A stretch of DNA of 64,000 nt from Saprospira grandis (GCF_027594745.1 NZ_CP110854.1:1116001-1180000); one strand, 5' to 3'; counted from the stretch's first letter, positions 35,538-44,245 are shown. Numbers and translations are program-made. The notes: generated by a model not told the origin, from the sequence alone.

Positions 35538-35546
35538 GGGAATTAG

Positions 35547-35633
35547 CGGAGAGAGCGGGATTCGAACCCGCGGTACCCGTAAAGGCACACACGCTTTCCA
35601 GGCGTGCCCGTTCGACCGCTCCGGCACCTCTCC
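35547..35633 (-). tRNA. tRNA-Ser (GGA)
   Basis: On the minus strand it folds with acceptor GGAGAGG / TCTCTCC and discriminator G. The anticodon loop is CTGGAAA (anticodon GGA), with a long variable arm typical of serine tRNA and the T-loop GGTTCGAATCC. Length is 87 bases without encoded CCA. The rest of the 677-base gap holds its terminator, AT-rich flanks and a family A repeat. Confidence 0.95.
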
Positions 35634-35908
35634 TGTTCTTTCCTCTGCCCTCGGGGCTTTCGGAACCGCACAAAATTTGTAAAATAAAGTTATAAAACAA
35701 AATTTTTTTTAAGCCTAAATTAACAAGCGCCTTTTTTTAGCTTCCATTTTGCTTTATTTCCTTCATTTTCAGGAGCCGCCTAATTTCCTCTTATCCTTAG
35801 CCTTTTGGGCCAATATTTGTTTTATAGACGCCTCTTTTTCAAAAAGGGGTGTGCGCCCCCTCTTTTTTTTCTAAAAAACTGATTTGGAGTAGCTCCTTGC
35901 GTTTGGGG

Positions 35909-36045
35909 AGGGCCGAAGGCCCGACGGCCTAGCGATGTGCAGCAGTGGCCCGCAGGGCCAGACCAAAGCGCTTTAGCGCTGCAGGGCCGAGCGAAGAGCG
36001 AGCTGCGAAACGTAGCGCCGACGAGCGTAGCGAGGCGGAGGCCCC
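35909..36045 (-). repeat. GC-rich modular element, family A
   Basis: On the minus strand: GGGGCCTCCGCCTCGCTACG, CGGCGCTACGTTTCGCAGC, CTCGGCCCTGCAGCGC, GGTCTGGCC and CACATCGCTAGGCCG. An extra GGGCCTTCGGCCC palindrome lies at its end. Confidence 0.87.
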
Positions 36046-36077
36046 AAAACAAAAACGACCTACTCCAAATCATCATC

Positions 36078-37172
36078 TTAAAGGGTTCCTCTTAGCTCTT
36101 GCTCCCGCTCGATGGCTTCAAACAAGGCCTTGAAGTTTCCTTTGCCAAAAGATTGGGCGCCACAACGCTGAATGATTTCATAGAAAACGGTGGGGCGATC
36201 CTGTACCGGCTTAGTAAAAATCTGTAGCAAATAGCCATCTTCATCTCGGTCGATCAAAATATTGAGTTTTTTCAACTCTTCCAAATCCTCTTCAATTTTG
36301 CCTACCCGATCCAAGACCGTATCATAGTAATTATCGGGCACATAAAGGAAGTCTACCCCATTGGCTCTCAACTGACTAACGGTCTCAATGATATTGTCGG
36401 TAGCCACGGCAATATGTTGCACGCCACCGCCCTGATAAAAGTCAATGTACTCCTCAATTTGCGACTTCTTACGGCCTTCGGCGGGCTCGTTAATCGGAAA
36501 CTTCACATAGCCGTTTCCATTAGATACCACCTTACTCATTAGGGCCGTATACTCGGTAGAAATATCATTATCATCAAAGGTAATCAGGAGGTTAAAGCCC
36601 ATCACTTTTTGGTAGTATTCTACCCATTTATTCATCTCGCCCCAACCGACATTGCCTACGCAATGGTCAATATATTTTAGGCCGACAGGCTGGATTTTCA
36701 TAGGGCTTTCTTTGGCCATATAGCCCGGCATAAATGCGCCCTTATAATTTTTGCGCTCGACAAAAGTGTGCACGGTTTCGCCATAAGTATAAATACCGGC
36801 TAGCTTCACTTCTCCATCTTCATCGCTCAAAGTTTTAGGCTCAAAAGCCGATTTTGCCCCTCTTTCTAGGGCCACTTTATAGGCATTTTCTGCATCATCT
36901 ACCCAAAGGGCCAAGGTTTTCACCCCATCGCCATGCTTTTTCACATGCTCCGCCACGGGATGATCGGGCACTAGAGCCGAAGTCAAAAGCAAGCGGATTT
37001 TGCCCTGCTCCAATACATAGGTACAAAGCTCCTTATCGCCAGTCTCCAACCCTCTATAAGCCACCAACTTATAGCCAAAAGCCGTTTGATAATAGTGGGC
37101 CGATTGCTTGGCATTTCCCACATAAAACTCCACATGATCGGTCCCCAACAGGGGCATTGCATCTTGGTTCAT
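36078..37172 (-). CDS. hppD: 4-hydroxyphenylpyruvate dioxygenase
   Basis: This is 364 residues, the family length, with two vicinal-oxygen-chelate domains. Iron-ligand positions are visible as His in DHCVGNV, His in GVQHIAVATDNI and Glu in FYEIIQRCG. The C-terminal FGKGNFKALFEAIE motif is diagnostic. It converts 4-hydroxyphenylpyruvate to homogentisate in tyrosine catabolism. No other tyrosine-pathway gene is adjacent. Confidence 0.96.
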   Translation of the reverse strand: MNQDAMPLLGTDHVEFYVGNAKQSAHYYQTAFGYKLVAYRGLETGDKELCTYVLEQGKIRLLLTSALVPDHPVAEHVKKHGDGVKTLALWVDDAENAYKVALERGAKSAFEPKTLSDEDGEVKLAGIYTYGETVHTFVERKNYKGAFMPGYMAKESPMKIQPVGLKYIDHCVGNVGWGEMNKWVEYYQKVMGFNLLITFDDNDISTEYTALMSKVVSNGNGYVKFPINEPAEGRKKSQIEEYIDFYQGGGVQHIAVATDNIIETVSQLRANGVDFLYVPDNYYDTVLDRVGKIEEDLEELKKLNILIDRDEDGYLLQIFTKPVQDRPTVFYEIIQRCGAQSFGKGNFKALFEAIEREQELRGTL

Positions 37173-37256
37173 GTTACTGTTTTTTTTAACGTATTTAGAT
37201 GATCTTGCTGTTCAGCGCCTAAACTTAAGGAATTTTTAGCGCTTTTTACTGTTTTT

Positions 37257-37482
37257 TGGGGCTGCCCCTTCCGCCGGGTTAAAACCCAGCGCAAAGCGGC
37301 ATCGCTTTGCGAGCTTATACAAAATGAGGGTTAAAACCCTCATGAATTATCGGCCGGGTCGGGCTGTGTCGTGGCTCGCAGGTCTGCTCGGCCCTGCGGG
37401 GCTTTCGCTTCGCTTCAGCCCCTGGGTCTGCGGCTTCGCCGCCCCACTTTCCATCCCTCAGCCAGCGGCGGCTTTGCCGCCT
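37257..37482 (+). repeat. GC-rich modular element, family B, interrupted by nested hairpins
   Basis: The family B blocks GGGGCTGCCCC (37257) and CGGGTCGGGCTGTGTCGTGG are separated by about 85 extra bases in place of the usual short arm. The insert holds GGGTTAAAACCC (37276-37287), GCAAAGCG/CGCTTTGC (37291-37310) and ATGAGGGTTAAAACCCTCAT (37324-37343). The end TTTCCATCCCTCAGCC is normal. It fills most of the 317-base gap. Confidence 0.87.
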
Positions 37483-37489
37483 GTAGGAC

Positions 37490-39145
37490 CTAAAAATCTT
37501 GTCCTCGCTCTAGCATATTCCAACGCAAACCTAGGCGGCCCCAAAGCGCCTGCGGGCTTTCTGTTAGACCAGTTATCTTTTCTTGGCGGAAAGATAGGCC
37601 CAGGTCTACAAATAAATTGTGGCGCAGCTGATAACTGCCCAATAGATCCAGATATAATAAATGAGTGGCCAGCCCCTGCCCTATTTGGTTGCCATACTCC
37701 TGTTCTCTCGTAATATAGGAAAGGTGGATATTGCTGCCCCAATTGCTGCCGCTGCTATCCTGCCCATAAAAGGCATAGGTACATTGGGCCCGAAGCTGCA
37801 GTTTGGGCATTGGCTGATAGCGAATAATGGCCAAAAACTCTCTAAAGTTGGCCCCTAGCGGATGGGCCAAAGGCTGATTATAATGCGTATAACTAGCCGA
37901 GCTATCTCTAAAGGTATAGGTATAGGGACGAACCGTATTAAACTCCAATTGCAGATCTAGACGATTGATATTGGCTACATTTCGGTATTTGAGGCCCAAT
38001 TGCAGACCCTGTTTGTTGGCCCACCAGCCCCCATTGGCCGCAGAAGGCGAACGGAAGACCTCTGAAAACACAAACTCATCAATGACCACTTGTCCATAAA
38101 AGGCAAAGCGCCGCAGAAAATCCCAGCGAAAATTTAGGCCCAGCATAGCATTATCTGGGCTGCCTAGGCCTTGCTCTACCGCCCGATAAAAAATAAGGGG
38201 ATTGAGATATTGCAACTCAAACCCTTGCTCTCTACCGAAAACGATGGCCTCAAACAAGCCAATTTGTAGGTTTTTGCTCAGTTTGAGGTCCAGATAATGC
38301 GCTGCCAAATACTTTTTGGGATAGAGCCCATTGGCTACAGGCGCATGATCCTGCGTCAATTCTGCAAAGATATTGCGGTAATGAAAGCGCCAAATGCGAG
38401 TATCTAATTGCAGATAAAAATAATTGTTTGAGAAATCGGACAAGAGCAAAGAGCGGTGCCCATCGCCAATAAAATGGCGGCCATGGCCCAAGCGGGCCGA
38501 GATATAGGGCATAATCTGAAAACCAATATGTCCCTGGGCCAATAGATAATCTACCCCATCTTCTGGGGCATCGGTCAGTTGGCTATCATAGACCTTATAA
38601 AAGCCCGCCCCGGGCACTGCCCCAAACTCACTAATTCGGTTTTGGATATGGCGGGGAAAAGCTGCCTGATTTTCGGTAAGGGTTGTCGAAAAAAACAAGC
38701 GTTTAGCAATATCCCCCTCTAGGCGCAAGCCTCTACGGTTGAGGAAAAGCAGGTTTTGGCTTCCATCTTCTAGGCGCTCCCCTCCTGCTTGCAGATGCAA
38801 TAAAGGATTGACCGAAAAATAGAAATCGCCAGTTTGCAAGGCATATAGATTGGCCTTTTGTCTGTAGAAATGCGACCAAAAACTTTTGGGTGCGGGGGCC
38901 AGGCTATCCCAAAGGGCATTATCGGCTAAAAGATAGCTAGAGTCTGGACTTTGGCTGGCCAGCTTGCGCAGATCGCTGCGCAAAAAGGGCCGCAGGCTGC
39001 TATGTGGTCCTTCCAATTGCGGGGCAAGGGTCTGTGCTCGGTCCAAATAATCATCGGCAGGGCCCTGCAGGGGGCTATATTGGCTAGTTTGGGCCCAAAC
39101 ACTGGCCGAAAGCAGCAAGGGCAGAAAATAAATGAGCGCTTTCAT
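37490..39145 (-). CDS. Outer-membrane protein, possible capsule-assembly Wzi-like barrel
   Basis: This 551-residue protein has a signal peptide (1-18). An N-terminal region with DDYLDRAQTL...PFLRSDLRKLA is followed by many aromatic-rich beta strands (LRLEGDIAKRLFF, GFQIMPYISARLGHGRHFIGDG, WRFHYRNIFAELTQD). GHGRHFIGDGHRSL and the barrel layout resemble Wzi-type capsule assembly proteins of Bacteroidota, which often begin with such a periplasmic segment. The assignment is by general resemblance. The next barrel gene (39155) is upstream in the same operon, 9 bases away. Confidence 0.6.
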   Translation of the reverse strand: MKALIYFLPLLLSASVWAQTSQYSPLQGPADDYLDRAQTLAPQLEGPHSSLRPFLRSDLRKLASQSPDSSYLLADNALWDSLAPAPKSFWSHFYRQKANLYALQTGDFYFSVNPLLHLQAGGERLEDGSQNLLFLNRRGLRLEGDIAKRLFFSTTLTENQAAFPRHIQNRISEFGAVPGAGFYKVYDSQLTDAPEDGVDYLLAQGHIGFQIMPYISARLGHGRHFIGDGHRSLLLSDFSNNYFYLQLDTRIWRFHYRNIFAELTQDHAPVANGLYPKKYLAAHYLDLKLSKNLQIGLFEAIVFGREQGFELQYLNPLIFYRAVEQGLGSPDNAMLGLNFRWDFLRRFAFYGQVVIDEFVFSEVFRSPSAANGGWWANKQGLQLGLKYRNVANINRLDLQLEFNTVRPYTYTFRDSSASYTHYNQPLAHPLGANFREFLAIIRYQPMPKLQLRAQCTYAFYGQDSSGSNWGSNIHLSYITREQEYGNQIGQGLATHLLYLDLLGSYQLRHNLFVDLGLSFRQEKITGLTESPQALWGRLGLRWNMLERGQDF

Positions 39146-39154
39146 GAAAACGAA

Positions 39155-39778
39155 TTAGAGCGTAAAGATAGCCCGCAGGCTAAACATATAGGGATTAAAA
39201 TAAGTATCCTTGCGGATATTCATAGGGGCTCTTTGCCAGCGAACATTGAGGCCCCAATTTTTGGTAAAATAAAAGGTCAGGTCGGCCACAATCATGACAT
39301 AATCCTTTCGAAAATTATCAATTACAGCAGGGTCATCTTGTCCATTGATAGCTACAGTAGCATTAAGGATACGATTATAGGAAAGGCCTGCCCCAAACTG
39401 CATACGGTGGTAGCTATCCTTGCCATCTTCTGTGGAAATTTCCCAATCTTTGAGTAAGATAAGGACCGGCACCTCTATATTATTAAGGTGTAGATAAAAG
39501 TTGCGGGGCGCTCCCTGAAGAGAAGGCGACTGGCTACCTTGCTGAGAAAAAAGAATCTCTACCCCTAGGTCCCAAATAGGCGCCAAACGGGCCGTTCCTC
39601 TTGCGCCAAGGTTTAGGCCGGGCTTGGTATAGCCTGCGGCATCATCGCCATCTATTTGGGCCATATTTACCCCAGCAATAATGCTAGCCGAAAAGCGATT
39701 CTGATAATCTGAAGACTGCGCTAGAAGCGGTAAGGTCCCCATCCATAAGATAAGAAAGCATAAGATATTAAGTCGCAT
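39155..39778 (-). CDS. Outer-membrane beta-barrel protein (PorT-like family)
   Basis: This is 207 residues with a signal peptide (1-20, ending LLAQ), then alternating strands with the pattern FSASIIAGVNMAQIDGDD...GLNLGARGTARLAPIWDLGVEILFSQQG, typical of small 8-10-stranded Bacteroidota barrels (outer membrane beta-barrel domain). It ends FNPYMFSLRAIFTL, a terminal aromatic strand. The function is unknown. It is 9 bases upstream of the Wzi-like gene and co-transcribed. Confidence 0.75.
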   Translation of the reverse strand: MRLNILCFLILWMGTLPLLAQSSDYQNRFSASIIAGVNMAQIDGDDAAGYTKPGLNLGARGTARLAPIWDLGVEILFSQQGSQSPSLQGAPRNFYLHLNNIEVPVLILLKDWEISTEDGKDSYHRMQFGAGLSYNRILNATVAINGQDDPAVIDNFRKDYVMIVADLTFYFTKNWGLNVRWQRAPMNIRKDTYFNPYMFSLRAIFTL

Positions 39779-39830
39779 AGTAAATATTTTAGCGTGAAAG
39801 CCTCAAAATACTGCGCTTTTAGGGGATTGG

Positions 39831-39854
39831 GAAGGCGGGGGCTATTTTTTATCG
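39831..39854 (+). repeat. Left copy of direct repeat flanking the HEPN/DUF262 module
   Basis: A 24-base stretch containing AAGGCGGGGGCTATTTTTTA. It matches 41845-41868 at about 21 of 24 positions in the same orientation. The two copies bracket the HEPN and DUF262 genes. Confidence 0.6.
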
Positions 39855-39868
39855 TTTTGGAAAATAGA

Positions 39869-39900
39869 AACGGTCTATAGGCTCTTCCCTATAGACCGTT
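39869..39900 (-). terminator. Hairpin at the 3' end of the HEPN/DUF262 operon
   Basis: A perfect 13-bp stem (AACGGTCTATAGG / CCTATAGACCGTT) with six-base loop directly after the stop at 39903. On the minus strand it is followed by TTTCTATTTT. Confidence 0.8.
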
Positions 39901-39902
39901 GG

Positions 39903-40627
39903 TTAGGACTTTAAATATGTTTTATTATTAAGTGCTACAAGCATTCTTTCAATTATTTCAGCCATTAAATCACCTAATAATAGCTTGTAATCGTTATAGT
40001 CTTTCTGATCGATTTTAGAAGCTGTAAGTACCTCAACTCCATGTGCTATACGATTTCGACTGTCTAACAAACTCTTTAGGTCTCTTTCCAAAAAATGTCT
40101 GGCTCCTGATAAACCTTTATGGACCTTTGAAAACTTTTCAATACCAAATAAAATCAAGCGATCATTCATGACCTTAAATCCCAAATTACTATTTGTGTTA
40201 ATTATAGTGTTTAACCTAATTGGGTCGCTGTAACAGTAGTTTCAAATTTTTGGTAGAATCTAATTTTCTGAGCTATTCTTTGAGGAGAATTAACCAATTG
40301 GCTAACCTGATCTTCAAGATGACGGACAACAATGCTATCTAAAAGATCAAATAATTCCACCTTCACGCTTATCATTTCTTGATTTAAGAAGGAAATATAT
40401 TCTGCAAGTAAATTTTGAAAAAAACCTTCCCAAGCAGCATAGAGCATAGCTATAGATTGCTGAGAAAGTATATTTTGCTGAACTTCTTTGAACGCTCCCC
40501 TAGTAGGCTTAATAAATGAAATATCTTCAATTTCTCTAAATAGCTTCAAATAACTATCTAGTAAGATTTCAGTCGTTTGCTTAAAATCGTCTATTGTCAT
40601 TTGTTTATTATTTCTAAATGCTATCAC
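39903..40627 (-). pseudogene. HEPN-domain predicted RNase (RiboL-PSP / MAE_28990-like), frameshifted
   Basis: Two reading frames together make one protein of about 240 residues. Frame one (GTG at 40627, or ATG at 40600) reads to a stop at 40211. The other frame continues the protein as DPIRLNTIINTNSN then LGFKVMNDRLILFGIE, and carries the HEPN catalytic motif RNRIAHG (R-x4-H) before ending at 39903. A single missing base near 40226-40228 restores one frame. HEPN proteins of this kind are predicted RNA-cutting toxins or defence effectors. It overlaps DUF262 by 4 bases. It could be a real inactivation, a sequencing error or programmed frameshifting. Confidence 0.78.
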
Positions 40628-41769
40628 TCGCTAAATAAAGAGACTGCTCTTGTCAAACGATTTCTTGTTCGACTTCTAGAATTTGAAGCAGAGCCTGAGG
40701 CCTGTCTAAAAACTGCATCTTCTTTTAATTCCTCTATTTTTCTTCTTAGGGCATCATAGTCATCTACAAAGCGTTCAAAGTTTTGCTCTACGCCTATACA
40801 AATACCATCAAATAAAGCAGGAGTAAACTGGCCGCTCTGATTTTTAAAAATATTCTCATCCCCTAATTCCAACAAAAGATTAAACACCTTTTCAAAATTT
40901 GATACAAAAGGCTCCTTCTCAAAAGATGGATCTTTTGAGAGCTTTTGCATGAAGTTATCTAAGAAAACCTCCATTTTATCGCTAATAGATTGATGCCTAC
41001 CATTAGAGTAAGCTAAAAACCTTAAGACCAACTCTTGATTATATAATTCTTGTTTTTTAGCAGCAGATAGCTGGTTTCCAACTAGACGCAGAAAACTATC
41101 CTTCTGGCTTAACTCTAAGAGCATATCCGCTACCCTTACCCCATTATCCTCTGTCCGAAAAATAGCATTCCTAATTTCTTGTGGTTTCAACTTACTTCCG
41201 CCTGAGTTTAAGCGCTTAAACAGCTCAAACTTCATACTCCTACCAGTATTTGATCTTAGTATTTCTACTCGGCAGACTGCTCGTTTAATATTCAACTGCA
41301 ACTTTCGGGGTAAATCATAAAACCCATAACCTTCTAAAGCGGGTAACAAAATAGCCTTAGCTAACTTCCATTTGTTCATGCCTCCCTCAGTTACATGCTC
41401 CTCAGCTTCATCCTCATCCTCTAAACGAGTTGTTATTGAATAATTTTCAGATTCTGACAAATGCCCTAAAAAAGAAATAATGGTTGCTGACCGCTGCAAA
41501 CCATCAATGATTTCCCAACCTCCATCTTCTACTTCTGCTACAAAAATAGGGGGAATAGGAATAGCCAGTAAGATGGACTCTATCAAGGCTGTTTTCTGGT
41601 CCTCTGTCCAACGGTACAAACGCTGGTATTCTGGTCGGATGATTAGTTCATTATCACGATACATATTAACCAGCTCCCCAAAAGAAAGGTCCATCCTTTC
41701 TGTAGATATTTCACTCCGTTTATTAGCTACTTGTTGTTCTAAATCTTCTTCTCTTATTTGTTGAGCCAT
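40624..41769 (-). CDS. DUF262 (GmrSD/ParB-like) protein
   Basis: This is 381 residues. The DUF262 motifs are clear: PEYQRLYRW (residues 46-54) and the ParB/Srx-like IIDGLQRSATI (87-97). A helical C-terminal half follows, ending in a basic tail (SNSRSRTRNRL). DUF262 is the NTP-dependent N-domain of GmrSD-type restriction systems and is common in defence loci. There is no attached DUF1559-type or HNH nuclease domain, so any nuclease activity would come from the downstream HEPN partner, with which it overlaps by 4 bases. The locus is AT-rich with very few GGCC sites, unlike its neighbours, suggesting acquisition. Confidence 0.85.
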   Translation of the reverse strand: MAQQIREEDLEQQVANKRSEISTERMDLSFGELVNMYRDNELIIRPEYQRLYRWTEDQKTALIESILLAIPIPPIFVAEVEDGGWEIIDGLQRSATIISFLGHLSESENYSITTRLEDEDEAEEHVTEGGMNKWKLAKAILLPALEGYGFYDLPRKLQLNIKRAVCRVEILRSNTGRSMKFELFKRLNSGGSKLKPQEIRNAIFRTEDNGVRVADMLLELSQKDSFLRLVGNQLSAAKKQELYNQELVLRFLAYSNGRHQSISDKMEVFLDNFMQKLSKDPSFEKEPFVSNFEKVFNLLLELGDENIFKNQSGQFTPALFDGICIGVEQNFERFVDDYDALRRKIEELKEDAVFRQASGSASNSRSRTRNRLTRAVSLFSE

Positions 41770-41844
41770 AACTTATTTTTTAGTTTCTCTAATAGTTAAA
41801 TATAGGGCATTTTGTACTTTTTTCCAACAAAAACTAATAATAAG

Positions 41845-41935
41845 AAAGGCGGGGGCTGTTTTTTATTGATGGTTTTGCCTTTTCTGCGCCTAGGCGCAGG
41901 AAAGGGGAAAGACAAAGTTTTAAACAGCCCCCCAT
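41845..41935. repeat. Right direct-repeat copy within a long nested hairpin
   Basis: Bases 41845-41868 repeat the left flank at 39831. They also form the outer stem GGGGGCTGTTT / AAACAGCCCCC (41851-41861 with 41922-41932), enclosing a second palindrome CTGCGCCTAGGCGCAG. It lies about 75 bases upstream of the DUF262 start. Confidence 0.65.
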
Positions 41936-41993
41936 AGCTAGAAATGGATTGATTAACTAACTGAGAAAGATAAAAGGCCAAAAGATTTCAATC

Positions 41994-42069
41994 CATGCGG
42001 GTTTTAACCCGCATGCCATAAAAAATATTGCGGAGCAATACCTTGCTTGCTGTAGGTTTCAACCTACAG
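41994..42069. repeat. Three adjacent short hairpins
   Basis: CATGCGGGTTTTAACCCGCA (41994 onward), TATTGCGGAGCAATA (42026-42040) and CTGTAGGTTTCAACCTACAG (42050-42069). They have the same arm style as the hairpins nested in the 37257 element. The remainder of the 636-base gap holds the family A element and tRNA-Pro; no protein gene is seen. Confidence 0.8.
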
Positions 42070-42073
42070 TAAA

Positions 42074-42192
42074 CGGCCTAGCGATGTGGAGGGGTGGCCG
42101 AAGGCCAGACCGAGGAGCGGAGCGACGAAGGGCCGAGCAGACCTGCGAGCCCCGCAACGTAGCGCCGACGAGCGCAGCGAGGCGGAGGCCCC
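42074..42192 (-). repeat. GC-rich modular element, family A
   Basis: On the minus strand: GGGGCCTCCGCCTCGCTGCG, GGCGCTACGTTGCGGGGCTC, CTCGGCCCTTCG, GGTCTGGCC and CACATCGCTAGGCCG. Confidence 0.85.
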
Positions 42193-42217
42193 AAAACATC
42201 CCAATAGGCACAAAAAA

Positions 42218-42247
42218 AAAGCTGAATAACTCTAAAGTTATTCAGCT
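42218..42247 (-). terminator. Rho-independent terminator of tRNA-Pro
   Basis: Stem AGCTGAATAACT / AGTTATTCAGCT with a four-base loop; the A-run on its left gives a U-tract on the minus strand. Confidence 0.88.
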
Positions 42248-42252
42248 TTTGG

Positions 42253-42325
42253 TCGGGATGACTGGACTTGAACCAGCGACCACTCGCCCCCCAGACGAGT
42301 ACTCTACCAACTGAGCTACATCCCG
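42253..42325 (-). tRNA. tRNA-Pro (GGG)
   Basis: On the minus strand: acceptor CGGGATG / CATCCCG with discriminator A, D-arm GCTCAGTTGGTAGAG, anticodon loop CTGGGGG (anticodon GGG) and T-arm CTGGTTCAAGTCCAG. The C1-G72 pair is typical of bacterial proline tRNA. Confidence 0.95.
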
Positions 42326-42405
42326 ATTCGCTAGTAGCGTTGTTGTTTGTGGTCACAAATATAGGGCAATATTTTTAAGATCCAAACTTCTAGCGATTAT
42401 TTTTT

Positions 42406-43584
42406 CTAATTTCCTCCAAAAACATCTCGGAGACGGTCCAAAAAGCCCTTTCTACCGCCTTTTTCCTTGGCATTGGGAATGAAATTTTTGCTGTCGCGCA
42501 TTTTTTCTAAAGCACGGCGCTCATCCGAAGACACATTTTTAGGCACCCAAACCTTAACATGAATGAGCTGATCGCCCTGGCCATATCCTCTTAGAGAAGG
42601 GAGCCCCTTGCCTCTTAGACGGAAGACCTTGCCGCCCTCGGTGCCCGCAGGTAACGTCACCTTGACCTTGCCCGTTAGGGTGGGGACCTCCACGGCGGTA
42701 CCTAGGACCAAATCGGCAAAGTTGACGTCTAGCTCATAATGAATATTATTGCCATCTCGAGCAAAGAGCTCATGCTCTTTTTCTTGGATATTGATGAGCA
42801 GATCGCCAGCAGGACCACCATTCATGCCCGCATTTCCTTTGCCATGCATAGAAAGCTGTAGGCCTTCCGATACCCCAGCAGGGATGTCAATCTCTAGGGT
42901 TTCTTCGCCATAAGTACGGCCCTCGCCTCCACAGCTGCCGCATTTGCTCGTAATGCTTTTTCCAGAGCCATTACATTGGGGACAAGCCACGGTGGTTTGC
43001 ATTTGGCCCAAAAAGGTGTTTTGCACCCGACGCACATAGCCGCTGCCATTACAGCCACTACAGGTCTTGATTGAACTGCTATCTTTGGCCCCTGAGCCGC
43101 CACAGCTAGCACAATTGACGTACTTCTTAACCTTAATCTTCTTTTTGGCGCCCTTGGCAATTTCTTCTAAGGTTAGGCCAACCCGAATACGAAGATTAGA
43201 GCCTTTTTGGCCGCCTGCAGCCCTACGGCCACGGCCCCCTTGCTGCTGACCAAAGAAGTCGAAACCGCCTCCTCCGCCACCACCAAAGATGTCGCTAAAC
43301 TGAGAGAAAATATCTTCCATAGAGAAGCCGCCTGCACCGCCAGGTCCAGCGCCCTGATTCACGCCAGCATGCCCATAACGGTCATAAGCTGCCCGCTTTT
43401 GGTCATCATTGAGCACCTCATAGGCTTCGGCTGCCTCCTTAAATTTTTCTTCTGCCTCGGGGTTATCGGGGTTGCGGTCTGGGTGGTACTTCATGGCCAC
43501 CTTGCGGTAGGCCTTTTTGAGTTGCGCCTTTTCCACATTCCGATCTACGCCCAACACTTCATAATAATCTCTTTTCTGCGCCAT
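42406..43584 (-). CDS. dnaJ: Chaperone DnaJ
   Basis: This is 392 residues. It has a J-domain with HPD (KYHPDRNPDN), a Gly/Phe-rich linker (GGGGGGFDFFG), four CxxCxGxG zinc motifs (CASCGGSG, CSGCNGSG, CPQCNGSG, CGSCGGEG) and the C-terminal substrate-binding domains. It stimulates DnaK ATPase and delivers unfolded proteins. It is co-transcribed with grpE, 18 bases upstream. A distinct dnaK promoter lies 3.6 kb away. Confidence 0.98.
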   Translation of the reverse strand: MAQKRDYYEVLGVDRNVEKAQLKKAYRKVAMKYHPDRNPDNPEAEEKFKEAAEAYEVLNDDQKRAAYDRYGHAGVNQGAGPGGAGGFSMEDIFSQFSDIFGGGGGGGFDFFGQQQGGRGRRAAGGQKGSNLRIRVGLTLEEIAKGAKKKIKVKKYVNCASCGGSGAKDSSSIKTCSGCNGSGYVRRVQNTFLGQMQTTVACPQCNGSGKSITSKCGSCGGEGRTYGEETLEIDIPAGVSEGLQLSMHGKGNAGMNGGPAGDLLINIQEKEHELFARDGNNIHYELDVNFADLVLGTAVEVPTLTGKVKVTLPAGTEGGKVFRLRGKGLPSLRGYGQGDQLIHVKVWVPKNVSSDERRALEKMRDSKNFIPNAKEKGGRKGFLDRLRDVFGGN

Positions 43585-43602
43585 GACTCTTTATCTTCTT
43601 TT

Positions 43603-44160
43603 TTATTGGCCCACTACAACCTTAGCGTAGCGGATGATTTTTTCATTCAAAATGTATCCTTTTTCCACGGTATCAATCACCTTGCCCTTGAGCTCTTCTG
43701 TGGGAGCGGGCACCTTAGTGAGGGCCTCATGAAAATCGGGATCAAAGGCTTGGCCAGTAGATTCCATTTCTTCCAATCCTTTTTGGGCCAAGGCTTTTTT
43801 CATTTTTTCATAAATGAGCATAATGCCATCATCTAGCTCTTGGCCAGCTTTTACCGCCCGATCAAAATCATCGAGTACGGGCAAAAGCGACTTAATCGTA
43901 TCGGCCGCAGCAGTTTGGATCAGCTGCAGTTTTTCTCTGGCATTGCGCTTTCTAAAGTTGTCAAACTCAGCATAAATACGCAGGTATTTATCCTTCATTT
44001 CGGCCAGTTCTTGGGCCAATTTTTCTTTTTCGTCTTTGGGAGCTGCCGTTTCCTTCACAGTCTCCTCTTCCTGAGTTTGTGCATCTGCTTGCAACTGCTC
44101 TTCTTGCTGCTGTTGCTCCTCCTGAGGATCTAGTTGTTCCTCCTGCTTCTTTTCTTCCAT
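43603..44160 (-). CDS. grpE: Nucleotide exchange factor GrpE
   Basis: This is 185 residues: a Gln/Glu-rich N-terminus (QEEQLDPQEEQQQQEEQ), a long coiled coil (about 50-95, with DKYLRIYAEFDNFRKRNARE) and the C-terminal beta domain with DPDFHEALTKVP and GYILNEKIIRYAKV. It releases ADP from DnaK. It is first in the grpE-dnaJ operon; a motif shared with the dnaK promoter lies about 90-135 bases upstream. Confidence 0.96.
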   Translation of the reverse strand: MEEKKQEEQLDPQEEQQQQEEQLQADAQTQEEETVKETAAPKDEKEKLAQELAEMKDKYLRIYAEFDNFRKRNAREKLQLIQTAAADTIKSLLPVLDDFDRAVKAGQELDDGIMLIYEKMKKALAQKGLEEMESTGQAFDPDFHEALTKVPAPTEELKGKVIDTVEKGYILNEKIIRYAKVVVGQ

Positions 44161-44245
44161 GATAATATATATATAGTATGACGGTGTTTAAACGATTTCA
44201 CTTTGGCCCTTGTCAAGTTTTTTGCCAGCCGCAAGATAAAGACAT

